Source of the DNA: Desmodus rotundus | Lineage: Eukaryota; Chordata; Mammalia; Chiroptera; Phyllostomidae | Reading direction: 5' to 3' | Assembly (NCBI RefSeq): GCF_022682495.2 | Contig: NC_071399.1 | Coordinates: 8,041,342-8,105,341, forward strand | DNA: 64,000 nt | Shown here: piece by piece, positions 32,859-44,986 of the stretch | How the letters are laid out: the number at the start of each line of letters is the position of its first letter | Position numbering within the stretch: the stretch's first letter is position 1 | Made by a program: the position numbers and the translations under genes | The notes under the pieces: generated by a model | Database searches by the model: none | Told to the model about the DNA's origin: nothing | The model's input: only the letters and a program-made list of their open reading frames with translations

Positions 32859-34653
32859 CCATTACACTCCTTTAGTTAGTGATGCAGGGTCTTAGTTCTC
32901 AGCTTAGTCTTGGGGGAGTAATGGAGCAGATGGGAAAGGGGCCATGAGGCTTTCTGGACACTGCGGTCCTATTTGATAAATTATTGCTTCAGAATGTTAA
33001 AGGTTCTCCAGTGTCCCAAAAACATTCATGTAATTCCCATGTGTTTGCTTCTTTCTCACTGGAAAGTATAACTTATGGCAGAAGTAGCTTGGAAATCTGA
33101 GCTCATTATTGAAGAAAAACTAGTGGTCAGATGTTTAGCATACATTTTGGAAATATCTCAGTGTGGGAAAATCTTTGGTAAAGTTTATTATGAATGTGTT
33201 TATAATAAATGTACCTTCTTATGTCTACATTAAATACCTTAAAGCGTAAGAAAACAGTGCTAAATCGACATAGATGATTGCCTATTGCAAACTACACGTG
33301 AGCAAGCACCCAGATTTGATTCAGCAGAAGGCATGGTTGGAATTATGTGTTGAGGCATGTTAATGGTTTGTCTGGAGGTGTGCAAATGGGGGGCAAATGT
33401 GGGCTCTTCACCTCCATCCCACCTTCTTTTTGAAGTAATGTTTGGCATTTGAGCTACCCAGTGGTGCCCGCTCGATAGGAATGTGGAACACGCCCTGGCC
33501 GCAGCTGCTCCAGCGTGGGTCAGGAGCCGGGCATCATGGTTGAGGGCTGCAGCTGCCCTGGCAGGTCTGCCCTGAGTCAGCTTCCAGGCTAGGGTTTCGT
33601 CCTGGCCTCGCTGGGGGCTCCGTCAGTGTTCTGGGGAGAGTCCTGCTGCAGGGATGTACCTCCTCACAGAAACACCCTAAGTTTGCACCTTGGGGTCCCA
33701 ACCAGGCTGGTCACAGATCATTCTCCATCCAAACCACAGTGCAGCCCAGATATCTGCCTGCAAATGCCTTGTCTCGCCCCTTGTCCCCAGCTGACTCACA
33801 GCTGATGGCAGGGTGGTCCACATGGCCATGACCTTGCAATGAATTGGTTTAGATCCTGGGGGATGATAGCTCCCTTGCCCGAGTATAATGGGGTGATTTG
33901 CTGTGAGGGAAGGAAAGAAGGAAGATGTCAAGGTGTTACTTTAAAAATAGTCTATTTTGCTGTAGTATCTGTTGAAAAGTTATTGCGTGTGTATTCATGT
34001 CGGTAGCTATATTCTCGGCGGCATTTATCCTATGGGATTTAAACAACTACCAGCTCTCATGGAGAATTTACTATGCAAAGTCCCGAAGGTTTGGGCTGTG
34101 CCTTGCACCTGAGGGAAGAGGCCGCACGAAGCAGCAGTGAGCGGTGTGAGTGTATAAGCAGAGCAGAGACGTGCGGTGCAGGCCGGGAGTGCTGCTGGGC
34201 TAGGGACTGGGAGGGCCAACAAGCCTCCCTCTTCCTCCTCAGGGGCGAAGCTCTGCCTCCCCCAGCTGCCATCCCTGCCAGGCAGAGGCCTGCTGCATCC
34301 ATCGGTCCCTCCTCTGCGCCTCTGCCCCCCACAGGCCAGCTCAGGCAGGCCCCCTCTCTGATCCTGAGGGTGTGTCCTGACCCCGCTCCTCCTGGAGCTG
34401 TGTTATTTCTGGTCTTCACCACTTGGCGGGAAGAACCGTCCTGCTTTCCTTAGTGTTTTCCTGCCAGAGTTATTCTCCCCTGAATCATCAGTGTCCTTGT
34501 CAGCGACGAACTTGTTTCAGTCCTGTGTCTTCCAGCTCTGGGCCTCTCCCGCTCCTTGCCTTCTGGAAAGGTGCCTTGTGCTGTTTTGCATCTGTTTTGT
34601 TGGCTGTACTGCTCCCTCCCAGCTTCTGCATTTCCCAGGTTTCAGTCACGCCC
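32859..34653. other. Unique non-coding stretch
   Basis: I recognise no repeat. 34070-34460 is GC-rich with overlapping frames on both strands and no promoter-like CpG density. Confidence 0.4.
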
Positions 34654-34707
34654 TGCTCCTTGTCCTGCCTCTGCTCCTTGTCCTGCCCCTGCTCCTTATT
34701 CTGCTCC
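34654..34707 (+). repeat. 18-bp tandem repeat, three units
   Basis: Units TGCTCCTTGTCCTGCCTC, TGCTCCTTGTCCTGCCCC and TGCTCCTTATTCTGCTCC follow each other directly. The multiple-of-three period keeps a plus-strand frame open, but there is no other coding support. Confidence 0.9.
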
Positions 34708-34761
34708 TCCTCCTATGTCAGCTGGCCCCTTAGAGGATTCAGTAACCCACTTCCCAGCTGG

Positions 34762-34830
34762 TTGCTGAGTCCCTACTATGCACCAGGCAAGGCTGTAGAG
34801 ATGTAGGCATTGAGGGTGGAATGTTGACAG
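34762..34830 (-). mobile_element. L2 3' end relic
   Basis: GTTGCTGAGTCCCTACTATG and CACCAGGCAAGGCTGTAGAG resemble antisense L2. Only the end is kept. Confidence 0.5.
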
Positions 34831-35139
34831 ACAGGTGTGCCTGCCTCCTAGGGTCTGTGGGCTAGGGACGAGGAGAGACAAGTCTGCAGGCCACCTCTGC
34901 ACACCTGAGAGCTGCGCCTCAGGGAGGGATACGGCTCCTGTGGGAGTCCATGGGGGGCAGCTAGCCTGACCTGGGTCGGGGTGGCTCCTAAACCTGAAGC
35001 CACCTCGGCCCTAACCTTGAACTTCAGTTTCCCTTGAATGACCTGTCAGCACCTCAGATAGACCATAGCTCAGGGGAAATGATCTTTCCCTGCACGCAAG
35101 GGGCCTCCATGCTGCCCCATCTCTGGCAACTGAACCATT
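34831..35139. other. Unique non-coding stretch
   Basis: Nothing is recognised between two L2 relics. Confidence 0.4.
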
Positions 35140-35312
35140 GCGGAGGCTGAAAATCTGGGAATCACACTAGATTTCGGATTTCCCCTAAATGCCTCACGTA
35201 GTCAGCCACCCACTTCTGACAGCTCCGGCTCTGTAATTGCTCTCAACTCCGCTTCCTGCTTTCCACTCCCCTCGCCACTGCCTGCGGCCAAACCTTCACC
35301 ACCTCCTCGCTG
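35140..35312 (+). mobile_element. L2 relic, sense
   Basis: CACACTAGATTTCGGATTTC, GTCAGCCACCCACTTCTGAC, GCTTCCTGCTTTCCACTCCC and AACCTTCACCACCTCCTCGC follow the sense L2 ORF2-to-3' order. Confidence 0.5.
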
Positions 35313-35329
35313 TGCTGGTTAATATTTAT

Positions 35330-35700
35330 AAAGGGGTCTTTACTTATTCAGGGGAGATATTTAAAAATTACCCAAGTGGTTTACGTGCATGGTAGAAAAA
35401 ATTAGAAAGCACAGATAAAGAGAAGGGAAGAAAGGAAAAATCACATATTTTACCACTTCTTTAACATCCCTGTGAATGCTCTGATGTTTATCCTCCTAAA
35501 CTTTTCTCTATATAGCTAAACATCTATATTTTTAAATTTTCTCAGATATAAAAATATCTTACAAATTGTGATTTTATTATCTCTATTGTTTTGTAGCTAC
35601 TTTTTTGTACTTAACCTATAGGACTGCTTTTCCACATCTATGAGTATAATTATTTGTAATAATTTTTCATGAGTACATAGTGATTGGAATAATTTGAACC
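35330..35700 (-). mobile_element. L1-like ancient repeat, AT-rich
   Basis: GTTTACGTGCATGGTAGAAAA, ATCACATATTTTACCACTTC, TTTATCCTCCTAAACTTTTC, TGTAGCTACTTTTTTGTACT and TTTTTCATGAGTACATAGTG match the order of a common decayed L1-class segment of mammals. It is the same class as 15171-15570. Confidence 0.5.
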
Positions 35701-36709
35701 GTCCCTCGGGCTGACGGAAGGACAGTTCTTAGGCTGTACACAGCGCCCTGCTTTCCCTCTGTCCATGTTCTCTTTCTCTCGTTGCCATGCAGTGTCCTGA
35801 GTGGCAGAGGTGACCAGGCCCCTCCGAGCTCTGGCCTCTGCTTCAGTGGAGTGGGCAGACAGCTGTGTAAACAGACAGACACAATACAGCCGGCAGCGCT
35901 TGCTTCGGGAGCGACGGGTGGGATGGGACAGCAGAGCTAGCCTTGGAGTCGGACAGGGGCTTACAGAGTTCCGTCGGCGGTGATCAGAGGGGACACGGGT
36001 GGGAAGTCCACAAGGTGGGGTGCGATGGGCCACCCTTGGAGGACGTAGAGGCCAGATGGAGGGTGTCGGTGTGGCCATGACAAGAAAGAGATGGCAGGTC
36101 CAGGGATGAGGGCCTGTAGGGGGAGGTCTCTATCCCCCCCACCCCCGCAGACAGTTTGAGTAGGCTAATTAAATGGTACAGCACGCAGCACCAGCGCGGG
36201 CCCTGCTCCCCACGGCTTGTAATCAAAACCAAGATGGAGTTCTGTGTTCATATGATTTTGATCGTCCAAGTTAAATCCTGAAACCCAGATGTTACTGGAC
36301 AATTCAAATTATTTTTTTGACCTGACTGGATTTTTTTCTACTATACCAAAAGACAAGAAAGCCTTTTTTAAATACCTAGGACTTTGTTTCCATTCTTCTA
36401 ATATTTCTGTTAGAATTCATTCGTGTCACTTATACGCATTGATGTAAAGGCAGATTAGAATGTGTGTGTGTATATTTACAAATTTGTCAACATAGTAAAA
36501 AGTAGGCAAATCTATAACTGTACCTCTCTAGGGAAGAAGCAAAATTTTGCTGTTCAAAGGTAATCTATATAATTCTGCAATTAAAGATCTGTGTCCCTTT
36601 AAAAGCACATCCCTTTGGCTGATGTCTCTACCTTTTTTTGTGTTTAGCTCACTGTGAATTTTCAAATCAAGGAACATAACTTGCTCCAGTTTTTTTAATA
36701 AGTAGAAGA
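35701..36709. other. Unique non-coding stretch
   Basis: I recognise no element. 36240-36700 is AT-rich with a short TG run near 36461. Confidence 0.4.
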
Positions 36710-36835
36710 GAAATTATTCAAGTTTCACAAAATTTGCCTAAAGTGGCACAGCTAATTAGCAGCTGAGCTGAAACCTAATCCAGGACTCTGGCTCCTGGTC
36801 CGGTGACCTCTCCACCAGTCTCTGCTACCATCCTA
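36710..36835 (-). mobile_element. MIR SINE relic
   Basis: AAGTGGCACAGCTAATTAGC, TGAGCTGAAACCTAATCCAG and GACTCTGGCTCCTGGTCCGG follow MIR complement order (cacagctagtaagtggcag...ccaggcagtctggctcc). Confidence 0.65.
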
Positions 36836-37885
36836 GTTACACAATGAAGATAAGAAAAGCAAGGAAAGAGAAGAGAAAAAAGCAAAGAAAAGAAAAGAGT
36901 TGGAGACTCTAGCCGACACATTGCTTTAATTCTCCTGTCTCCTTATAGAGTGCGAAAAATCCTGATGTACTTTAAAAGAAACATTTAAAAATGTATCCGG
37001 ACTTGTAAAGAAGATCAGGAATATTTGTGATATGCTAATTAGAAAGTATCTCATTATGCAAGACACAGGAATCTTGGCAGAGGGAGATGCTGTTCAGAGC
37101 AACCTAAGGAGACTTCAAAGGGAGGACAAAAGAGGGTTCTCTTTGCTTATTTGTGTGTGGCTGCCATCAAATTTCTGATGGGGTCTGACATCTTTACAGT
37201 ACACCCCGTAGAAACTGGGGGAGTCTGTCAGACACATGGAAAGAAAAGCAAACAGTTTCATTTTCATCTGAGTTTCCTTGGGTGTATGTCCCTGCCTCTC
37301 CCGCGGTACTCGCCTGCCAAACGTCTTCCTGTTCATGCCACCATGCGCTGTTGGCAAAGGGATTGTGTGTTGGCAGCTGTGCTAATCACTCCAAGGTGAC
37401 CCTCTGTTTGGAGAAACAAATCCCTTTCAGTTGCTGTCATGGAGCCCTAATCCCACGATGCGAGCGGTTATTGGGTGTATTTTCTCCTCGCTCTGGCTTG
37501 TTTCCGCAGATCTGTCCTAACTCGAAGTGCTAATTCTTCCAAAGGAGTTCTAAGCGATGTGGGGAAAAACACCAGAGCTCGGTCAGATTTCAAGTTCAGG
37601 AGCAGACAGGAGGGCCCACATCAGATACAGAGCCGCCCACTCCCCGGGCGTCCACAGAATTGCCAGGTGAGAGTGGGCTGTGCAGTGACCTTGGCAACTC
37701 CTCCCTGCTGCAGCTCTGGGCAGTCGGTGCCCTTCCTGCCCACTGTCTGCACTTGTACCGGCCTAGACTGTTTCTGGTGCGCCTGGTGCAAAGGTGAAGT
37801 TTGTCCAGCTGTGGTTTTGGTAGGTACCCGGGAAGGTTCCAGTAAGGGGAGCATTCAGCTACTCGTAGTCTGTGACAGCCTCCAA
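36836..37885. other. Unique non-coding stretch
   Basis: A purine-rich AAGA/AAAGA stretch lies at 36845-36898. A 154-codon plus frame at 37475-37939 runs into the hAT-like remnant and lacks a start or splice context. Confidence 0.4.
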
Positions 37886-38091
37886 CAGGGGTGTCCAGCC
37901 CTTTGGTGTCTCTGGGTCACACTGGAAGGAGAAGAGTGATCATGGGTGACACATTAAATATACAAACATTAAGGAAAACTGATGAGCAAAAAAGAAAGGT
38001 TTTAAGTAAAGGTTTTAAATCTTGTGTTGGGCTGCATTCATAGCCATCCTGGGCCACCTGCGGCCTGCAGTCTATGGGTTAGATATCCCTG
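37886..38091. mobile_element. DNA transposon remnant, hAT-like
   Basis: CAGGGGTGTCCAGCCC at the left and GGGTTAGATATCCCTG at the right form inverted termini. Between them, GTGTTGGGCTGCATTCATAG and GGGCCACCTGCGGCCTGCAG match a known mammalian non-autonomous element that starts cagggttgtccaatc. I do not assert its family name. Confidence 0.65.
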
Positions 38092-38164
38092 CTAGAAAAG
38101 GTCATGGGGAAAGATAAGGACGCCTCAAAATGCCAGCCCTGAGTTTAGAACTGACTTTTAAGGA

Positions 38165-38372
38165 GGGTTTACACGTGTGAATTTTAGAATTAGACTAAGC
38201 TGGCTTGAGATCCCAGTTTTGCTTACTAGCTGTGTGACCATATCCGTTACTTGTTCTCTGTGTGCCTTGGTTTCCTCCTCTGAAAAGTGGGCTGTGCTAA
38301 CAGCCTATAGGGTGTTTCTGAGACTTCCACGTGATGGCACAGGTGAAGTGCCTTGCAGAGTGTGAAGCTCAT
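38165..38372 (+). mobile_element. MIR SINE relic
   Basis: It keeps TAGCTGTGTGACCATATCCG, TGTGTGCCTTGGTTTCCTCC and TCTGAAAAGTGGGCTGTGCT, and TGAAGTGCCTTGCAGAGTGT at the end. This is the complete sense order of MIR. Confidence 0.85.
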
Positions 38373-38464
38373 CCCAGGCCTCACACATGGGAACAATGGT
38401 CATTACTCCTGTGCTTGGGATTCTATACACACTAATCCATCAAAAACCATTTTAGTTTGAAAGC

Positions 38465-38665
38465 AGACCCCAAAGAGAACTGAAATACAAATTTACAGCT
38501 CAATGAATTATCACAAAGTGAACACGCCCTTGTAACCACTGTCTGGATGAAAATGAGAATGTTAGCCGTACCCCTCCCCAGCCGCACGACCCCCAACCCC
38601 TTCCTGCCAGGTCCCATCTCCCTCCACGGCAGGCACTCAGCAGGTGCTTCAGGACAGGGAGGGTC
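38465..38665 (-). mobile_element. L1 3' UTR fragment, antisense
   Basis: TTACAGCTCAATGAATTATC, ACAAAGTGAACACGCCCTTG and TAACCACTGTCTGGATGAAA are the antisense L1 block also seen, weaker, at 24296-24500. Confidence 0.65.
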
Positions 38666-38774
38666 TCCTGGCTCCCCTGCACTGCAGCACAGTGCCCGCC
38701 CGGGGCAGCCAGGGCTACAGTCCAGAGGCAGCAGCTGAACGGGGGAACGTACAGGAGTAAGGTAATCAGGTAGG

Positions 38775-38960
38775 TTAACGGACTGGGGAATGGCCCTCAG
38801 AGGGTCCCTCCTAAAGGGTGGTCAGGGAAGGTCCTTCTGCAGGAGTGACATTGGGGAAGAGCTGGGGAGGGACAGTGGGCACAGGGAGAAGCTCGAGGCC
38901 TGGTGGTGGGAGTGAGTGGGGGCGTGTTTGAAGAACACGAAGAGGCTGAATGGCATGACC
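38775..38960 (-). mobile_element. L2 internal relic
   Basis: GGTGGTCAGGGAAGGTCCTT, CTGCAGGAGTGACATTGGGG, GGCACAGGGAGAAGCTCGAG and TTTGAAGAACACGAAGAGGC follow the antisense L2 order. Confidence 0.6.
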
Positions 38961-39124
38961 GAGTGGCGCTTGGGCAGGTAAGTCCACATGAGGAGCTGAT
39001 AAACTATGGGGGAAAACTAGGTTGCTCTCACTGAAATGGCTTTAAGATCCATCGTCATCCGTGCCAGGGGAGAAACGAAGTCCCGTGGAAATTAGAAGGG
39101 GCAGAGGTTGCACGCACGCCTCTT

Positions 39125-39285
39125 CTTTCTGACAGTATCTGCTGAACACAGGCCAGCGCGTCTTCCTGGTATAAAGCACCCTCCCACGTAGGATGCCCTC
39201 AGTCCTCGTGACCTGTGAGGTCCACAGAAAGGTACGATTATGTGTATTTCCTGTGCAAGGCGAGGTGACCGGAAACAGCGAGGGC
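39125..39285 (-). mobile_element. MIR SINE relic
   Basis: GGATGCCCTCAGTCCTCGTG, ACCTGTGAGGTCCACAGAAA and GGTACGATTATGTGTATTTCC match the MIR complement around attctcacaacaaccctatgaggtaggta. Confidence 0.55.
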
Positions 39286-39412
39286 TTCAGGCTTGTTGCC
39301 GAAACCTTTTTACCAGGCCGGGGAGCCCACTCTTCTCACATTTAAATTATTAATGTCATAGTGGCTCAGAATCTTCCTGCCTGTGCAGCCAATTAACTCC
39401 TGCCCGGAGGTA

Positions 39413-39475
39413 GAGGGGAGTGGAGGGGGTGAGTGGGAGGTGAGGGGGTGGGTGGGAGGTGAGGGGGCAGGGCAG
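39413..39475 (+). repeat. G-rich tandem repeat
   Basis: Two to three copies of a 19-21 base GGTGAGTGGGAGGTGAGGGG unit are present. The G runs also meet a G-quadruplex pattern on the plus strand. Confidence 0.75.
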
Positions 39476-41404
39476 GCAGTATGTGTCTTCTGAGAGGTTA
39501 TTTGTGGAACATCAGTGCATAGAGTCTTCAGGCCAGAAGGGTCCGATTGAGGGAATGTGGACCGATACACAGGTCCCTGCTGTCCCCACTGTAAAATGCG
39601 CCAAGGCCCTGAGAAGTTCCGCAGTACCAAGCTCTATGAACCCTGTCGTTTCCCACGCCTGGCCAGCAGACCTCTTTTCCTATGCGGTGTCCCTCGACAT
39701 CTGAAGGAAGGCAAGTTCTGCAAATGCCATTTGGAAAATACCAGCCCAGAGAGTTGCTATTTAGTGTTTACTAAATGGTCTCTTGAAAGAGTTACATTAT
39801 TACCTGAGCCCGAGACTCCTGTCTCTTGTAAAAGAGTTAGAAACCACGTTTGTAAAGCACTTCCATATGCTTAGCATGAAGAACCTGGATAAATGGGGAT
39901 TCAAAGTGTTGAAAATCATAAATCCACTCCTGTTTGGAACACGACTGTTAATTACTTTGCCCTTTGAACTCACGGCCTTTCCATCGTTTTGTGCCCCTGG
40001 ATTCTAGATGTGGACGCAGGAACTGGTCTTAATCTGGTTTAAAAGATAAATTCACTAAACCTGGCAGGGCTTTGATGTGAGGTTGCTGTCTACAAGGAGA
40101 TACATTTACATAGAAGAGAGTCTATTTATAGATTCTTGCAACCTTCTGTGTTCACACAGATTCCTGTTCTTTTTCCCCCACCCTGCTCTTACCTAGGGAT
40201 TTACAAAACCATAACTGAACTTTCAGGAAATGCTTTCCATAGATGTTCACAGACACCCCCACTGAACTCTGGCAAAGTCCGTGGGAAAGTGCCTGATTCC
40301 CTTCTACCTTCAACTTTGCAGCTCCTCACAGGGTTTCAGGTCTGTTTCGCACCATCGCTTCTCCCCCTGTCCTCGCTCCCTCGGCGTGGTCTTCATCCTG
40401 TGAACTCTGTGCTCTACACTTTTAAAAATGTGAATGTTACTTTATTTTAATGCTCTGCGTTGCCTGGAGTTCAGCCTTTCTTAAATTAGGTTCCCAGAAC
40501 AAGGTTTTTGAGATAGGAGGAAGCAGAGGTAAACGAGGCTCTTTCCTGCAGACTTGTCAGTGCCTTTATTATTCCAACACTCAGTGTCTTTCCAGAAGGG
40601 AGGCAGGATGGTTTTTGCCAAATTCATTAACTCCCAAACCCCTACCCCAGCCCTCTAATAGCAATTCTCAGGGGTGTTATTCTGTAGACCCAACTTTGGG
40701 GAATGCTGTTGTAGGATTAGACCCGCACCCCGTGCCCTGTTTTCCGTGACCACTCCCCCAGCACCACGTCCCACACCATGTCCCACGACTGCTTTGAGGA
40801 CCCGTCCCAGCAAAGCAAATTGTTTTATAATCTCCTGACACACTTTGCCTGCCTCCGTTTTTGGTCTCTTCCCATGATATTCCCAGTCGCTTCTCCACTG
40901 GCCCAGTGATGCTTCCTCGCAAACCTGGAGGCCTTTAATTTCCTTCCCCTGCGCCTGTGTGAGAGCCCAGCCCTCCAAATCCCAGCTCCTTTGGGAAGAC
41001 TTTCCTGACCAGCATCCCAGGAACCTCCCCGGGAGCTTTCGCCATCTGCACCGGGCCCTCAGTTAGTGCTGTGCTATGTCTGCTGCCTGCGCTTCATCGC
41101 AAGTGTGCGCTTCCTGTCCCTGGAGGCTAAAACCTCACCTGTGTGCATGCGTTTAATCTCTAGGTGAGCTCCGCACACTGTGGAAATTGCTCCAGCTGGA
41201 AAGGACAGCTTACACTGTGTTTTGAAGACTGACAATTCATTCTTTCTCTCGGTACTTGCAGTGGGGCGGCGTGGGGTTGTTGGTTTACCTCCCTCTGGGT
41301 CCTTGAGGTGGACGGAGGCTACCGAGCAGGAATGAACAACGGCAGTGGGAATTGCAACAAACAGATATATTCTGTGCATAGAGGGTGCCCAACTCTGTGA
41401 ACAC
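39476..41404. other. Mostly unique non-coding stretch
   Basis: It contains one weak sense-L2 piece, listed separately. 40473-40710 has weakly complementary ends and may be a decayed hAT element. I call no gene. Confidence 0.4.
40890..41130 (+). mobile_element. Possible L2 relic, sense
   Basis: CCTTTGGGAAGACTTTCCTG and ACCAGCATCCCAGGAACCTC resemble the L2 gaagccttccctgacc block. The flanks agree only loosely. Confidence 0.35.
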
Positions 41405-41880
41405 AAAGCACTGTTATTTTCCCTAAATGAGTGTACAGTGGGTTGGGGGAGATATACACTTTAATAAAGATGCTAGTTGCACAGAAGCCATTATGGGAAT
41501 ATAGAGCTGAGGATGCTTAATGTCGGGTGAGGAGGACCGCATGAAGGCAGATACAAGGGACATAAGGGGCGTAAAGAAAAGGTTTACCAAAGAGGAGGTG
41601 GTGATTTAGGCTAAAACGCTAGGAGGAACTAGGAGTTTGGGGGCAGAGAGGAGGGAAAGGAGATCCCAGGCGTGGGAACGACATAGCATGAAGGAAGACC
41701 TTGCAATGAGGCTGCATGGGGAAGCGTTGTGGCGACAAAGGTGGAATTTTGAGGGGTCAGGTTGGAGAAGGCTTTTAACCACCTAGGCAGTGCCATGGCC
41801 GTTAGAGCAAATTTTAAGCCAGTAAGTGATGCGATCAAATGTATGCTTTAGGAAATTGGCCACAGGTGACAAAAAGGAGG
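41405..41880 (-). mobile_element. L2 relic, long
   Basis: In order: GAGGAGGTGGTGATTTAGGC, GATCCCAGGCGTGGGAACGA, AAGGAAGACCTTGCAATGAG, GAGGGGTCAGGTTGGAGAAGG, TTTTAAGCCAGTAAGTGATG and CGATCAAATGTATGCTTTAG. This is the antisense order of the L2 3' half, and the donor-like AGTAAGTG inside it is not a splice site. Confidence 0.65.
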
Positions 41881-42644
41881 GCCCAGCTGAGATGGCGTGG
41901 GTCCTATTGTCCTGTTGTCCCCAGCAGCCCTGGGTATACAGAGTAGAGGCAGCTTCCAGCTTAGGGGGGGAGAGGGGGATGTGCATGGGTCCTTTCAAAG
42001 GGGATTTTGGTTCCTTGGGTGAGGCTGATCACACAGGCACCTTAAGCTCTTGCATCCACCTTTGCATGCTCTCTGATGACAAGTGCTCAGCCTCTCCAAG
42101 AAGACATGCCGCCCCTGAGTGTGTCCTTCACTTGCCTAAACACCTGGGCGCAGACTTCCCTTGTGGTCCCTCTCCAGCTTCCTCTAACTGGCAGCCTCCG
42201 AGACAGCCCAGCACTGCAAGCGAGGAAGGAATGTTCTCAGTGGAGAACCTGTTCTGACACCGAGGACCCTGTTCTCCTGGTGTGATGAGTGGGCTGGTTC
42301 AGGCTTCAGGGCACGAGTTAAGAGCCATCTGTTAGAATCAGGCATTTTGTGTGATTTATGGAGAAGACGAGGGTGTGGGGGGAGGGAACTGGAATAGACT
42401 ATATTCTCTTAATGAGATCAGAATTATTGTGTAAGTGCCAGAGGCCCAGGCAAAGACGTGTTTTGTATTATTTCCTGTCACTGTTTTTCTTTTAATTGCT
42501 CTTTAGCTTAAAGTTTCAAAGCTCCTGCAACAACTTGTATTTTTGGAACTCTTGGGCTTTTTTTTTTTTTTTACATAAAATTGAGTTTTCCTTACAGTAT
42601 TTATTTTATGCATATACCACCTCCCTACAAGATAAAAATGGTGA
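41881..42644. other. Unique non-coding stretch
   Basis: No repeat is named. A 14-T run lies near 42558. Confidence 0.4.
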
Positions 42645-42860
42645 GCTGTTTTATAGCACTTGACTATGTTCAAGGAATTGCTCTTGCAAACATGCACAAA
42701 CTCACCTGATTCTCCTAGTAACCCACTGAATGGAGACGGTGTTCTTAGCACCGCGACCAGGTCTGTGCTCAGGGACCTGGACGAGAAGGAGGTCGTGGTA
42801 ACAGGAGTGGGACCGCCGGGGTCTGAACCCAGGCCTGGGTCCACAGCCTAAGATCGAAGC
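42645..42860 (-). mobile_element. MIR SINE relic
   Basis: TCACCTGATTCTCCTAGTAA, CCCACTGAATGGAGACGGTG and GGGTCTGAACCCAGGCCTGG keep MIR complement order. The strong-looking minus donor AATCAG|GTGAGTTTG is MIR sequence. Confidence 0.5.
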
Positions 42861-44089
42861 CTGGCCACGTGGACACGCCATCACAGTGCCTGTGATATAT
42901 TAGTGCACCCAAAGCACTCATTTTGGCGCATGGCACACCACACTGTTTTTGGGTTGCCTTCTTATTGCTCGAAGTTTAAGTTTTCTCTAACATTACTTGA
43001 GAAATCCAGGAACAGAGTAAAATTTAAGCACAGGTAAAGCTTTCATTACCTGGTCCTGCTAAGTCTCAGCACAAGTCTTTGAGGTTGTTGTCTTATGGCT
43101 AATATATATGAACTGCCAGTCTGGTTGTAAATGAAATGTTTTCCATTGCTGAGTTGATGGGCTCGAGTGTGCACTCTCTCCAAAGGGTGTAAAACAGTGG
43201 GTGTGAATAGCTGGGGTCAGGGGTGAGGTGGGAAACCAGGCCTGAAGGTAGTAGCATCTGAACGATCGGTGGGTTTTATTTTGTGGAGCAACATGACTAG
43301 AAGTTGAAGTAAGTCATCCTCACGCTTGATATCTGTGCACAAATTAGAGGGAAGAGGAAAGAGCAATTTGGGGTTTATAGTTCTTTTCATGAACGAGGGC
43401 TATTCTGTGGGTCTAGAGCTCAAACACGGAGGCTAAACTTTCTGCCACTGAGTTTGAGCTCTGGAGCTGCCTATGGACAACTCCATACACTTGAGTGGAT
43501 CAAGCCAGGCATGTGCTCACCATCCACACGTATTCATGTGCCTGGGCCCCGAGTGTTGAGAAAACAGTTTTTCTCGAAACCTCCATTTTTATTTACTGAT
43601 AGCGTTTTAGGAAATGCCACCAACATTTTGAAATTCCCAGATTGCTTTTTAAATTTACCAAGACTTATTAACTGAGGGTTTAAACAGAGATTTTAAAAAA
43701 ATGACATAGGAGGAGAGGGTAAAAGGCTAGAACTTGTTAATAAGACCAAGAGCCCCAGAAGCAAAGGCCACGATGGGGAAGGGGCCTCGTGTCACTTTCT
43801 GGACAGAACGGCTGAGGGCCACATTGTCAAGTGTGTTTCCAGCAAACGCAGCATCTCATTTTTCTCTTAGTCAGATGATCATTAAAAGCACATGAAAACG
43901 TCATCGTCGCTCAGAGCAGTGGCCCATCCAATCATGGTCCTGCTTTATGGTGGGACTGGCAGCTCTCTGTCCTTTGTCATCCTGGAAGGGGTTTCCCTTT
44001 AATAACTCAGGAAAAGTTTCCTGTCCAGGCTCTTGTCCCATGCAGTTCATTCAGGGTGTGTGCAATTACTTTCAGTCTGCTGCTATTCA
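42861..44089. other. Unique non-coding stretch
   Basis: I recognise no repeat, gene or RNA. Confidence 0.4.
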
Positions 44090-44275
44090 CTGAGCCCCTT
44101 CGCTGGTCCAGACTCCGTGCTGGGCTCAGGAGGTCCAGTCGCTTCTCCTCAAGGACACCTCAGAGCCCCACAGAAAGGGACGGACAAGGAAGCGACGATC
44201 CAAGTGCCGAGTTCGAGAGGAGCACCCGGGGAGTGCCATGGATGCAGGAGAAGGAGCAACTCCTTGGGAGAGTGA
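44090..44275 (-). mobile_element. Probable L2 3' end relic
   Basis: TATTCACTGAGCCCCTTCGC, TCCGTGCTGGGCTCAGGAGG and TCCTCAAGGACACCTCAGAG resemble antisense L2. It is diverged but in order. Confidence 0.45.
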
Positions 44276-44986
44276 GAACTTCTTCAGCATTTTCCTCATG
44301 GAGGTTTGCATTTGTGAGATAGGAATCAAGTCACTGTGCTGTGTCGGCTGATGTCATTGGTTCTGTGGAGTGAATCTGAGCCTGAGTCTTGTGTAGCAAG
44401 TCTGTCTGTCCCTAAATGTCTCCCTTTTGTGTTATCCCCATGATGGCTGTCTCTGGGTGGCACCTGAGGTGAAGTGTTAGGAACGCATTTGGACATCAGG
44501 CCAATAAATCACAGAAATGGTTTTGCCGATAAAGTGCCATGACATTGTTAAAGAAGACGCTAGAATCCCAGAGAGCCACGGACGATCATTTCTTTAAGTC
44601 CTTCCTATACCTACAGCTGGGATAACGGAAGACTTCTCTGGATGGTACTTGGTCATCTGGGAATGCTGGTGAAATGGCAGACCTGCTCCCAGGTCAATGT
44701 CATCATGGAGGCCTGTCGCAGCTGTTCTAAGGCCCTGATTGCCGAGCACTCGGATGCTCAGCTCTTCTCCTGAGGGCAACAGTGCTGTCTTTCAATCCAG
44801 GTGAAGACCTCACAGAAGCAGCCATGGCTGAAAGGAGAGGGGAAAAGGTGCCAGGCTTAACTGAATTTCCTGGTTTATTAAGAGTAAACTCTTTTATTTT
44901 AAGAAAGAGTAAATCCAAAAAATAAATAAATAAATCAAATAAAGAGTAAATTCTTTTATTAAAAATAAAACTTTTTTTTTTTTTCC
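44276..44986. other. Unique stretch, AT-rich end
   Basis: 44880-44985 is AT-rich with an AATA run and a T13 tract just before the VES copy. Nothing else is seen. Confidence 0.4.

Noticed and set aside
40473..40710. Possible hAT element with ends CAGCCTTTCTTAAATT and AACTTTGGGGAATGCTG
   Set aside because: The ends are only partly complementary, no target-site duplication is found and the interior is not recognised.
42706..42730. Strong minus-strand donor AATCAG|GTGAGTTTG
   Set aside because: Lies in a MIR relic and has no acceptor at a sensible distance.
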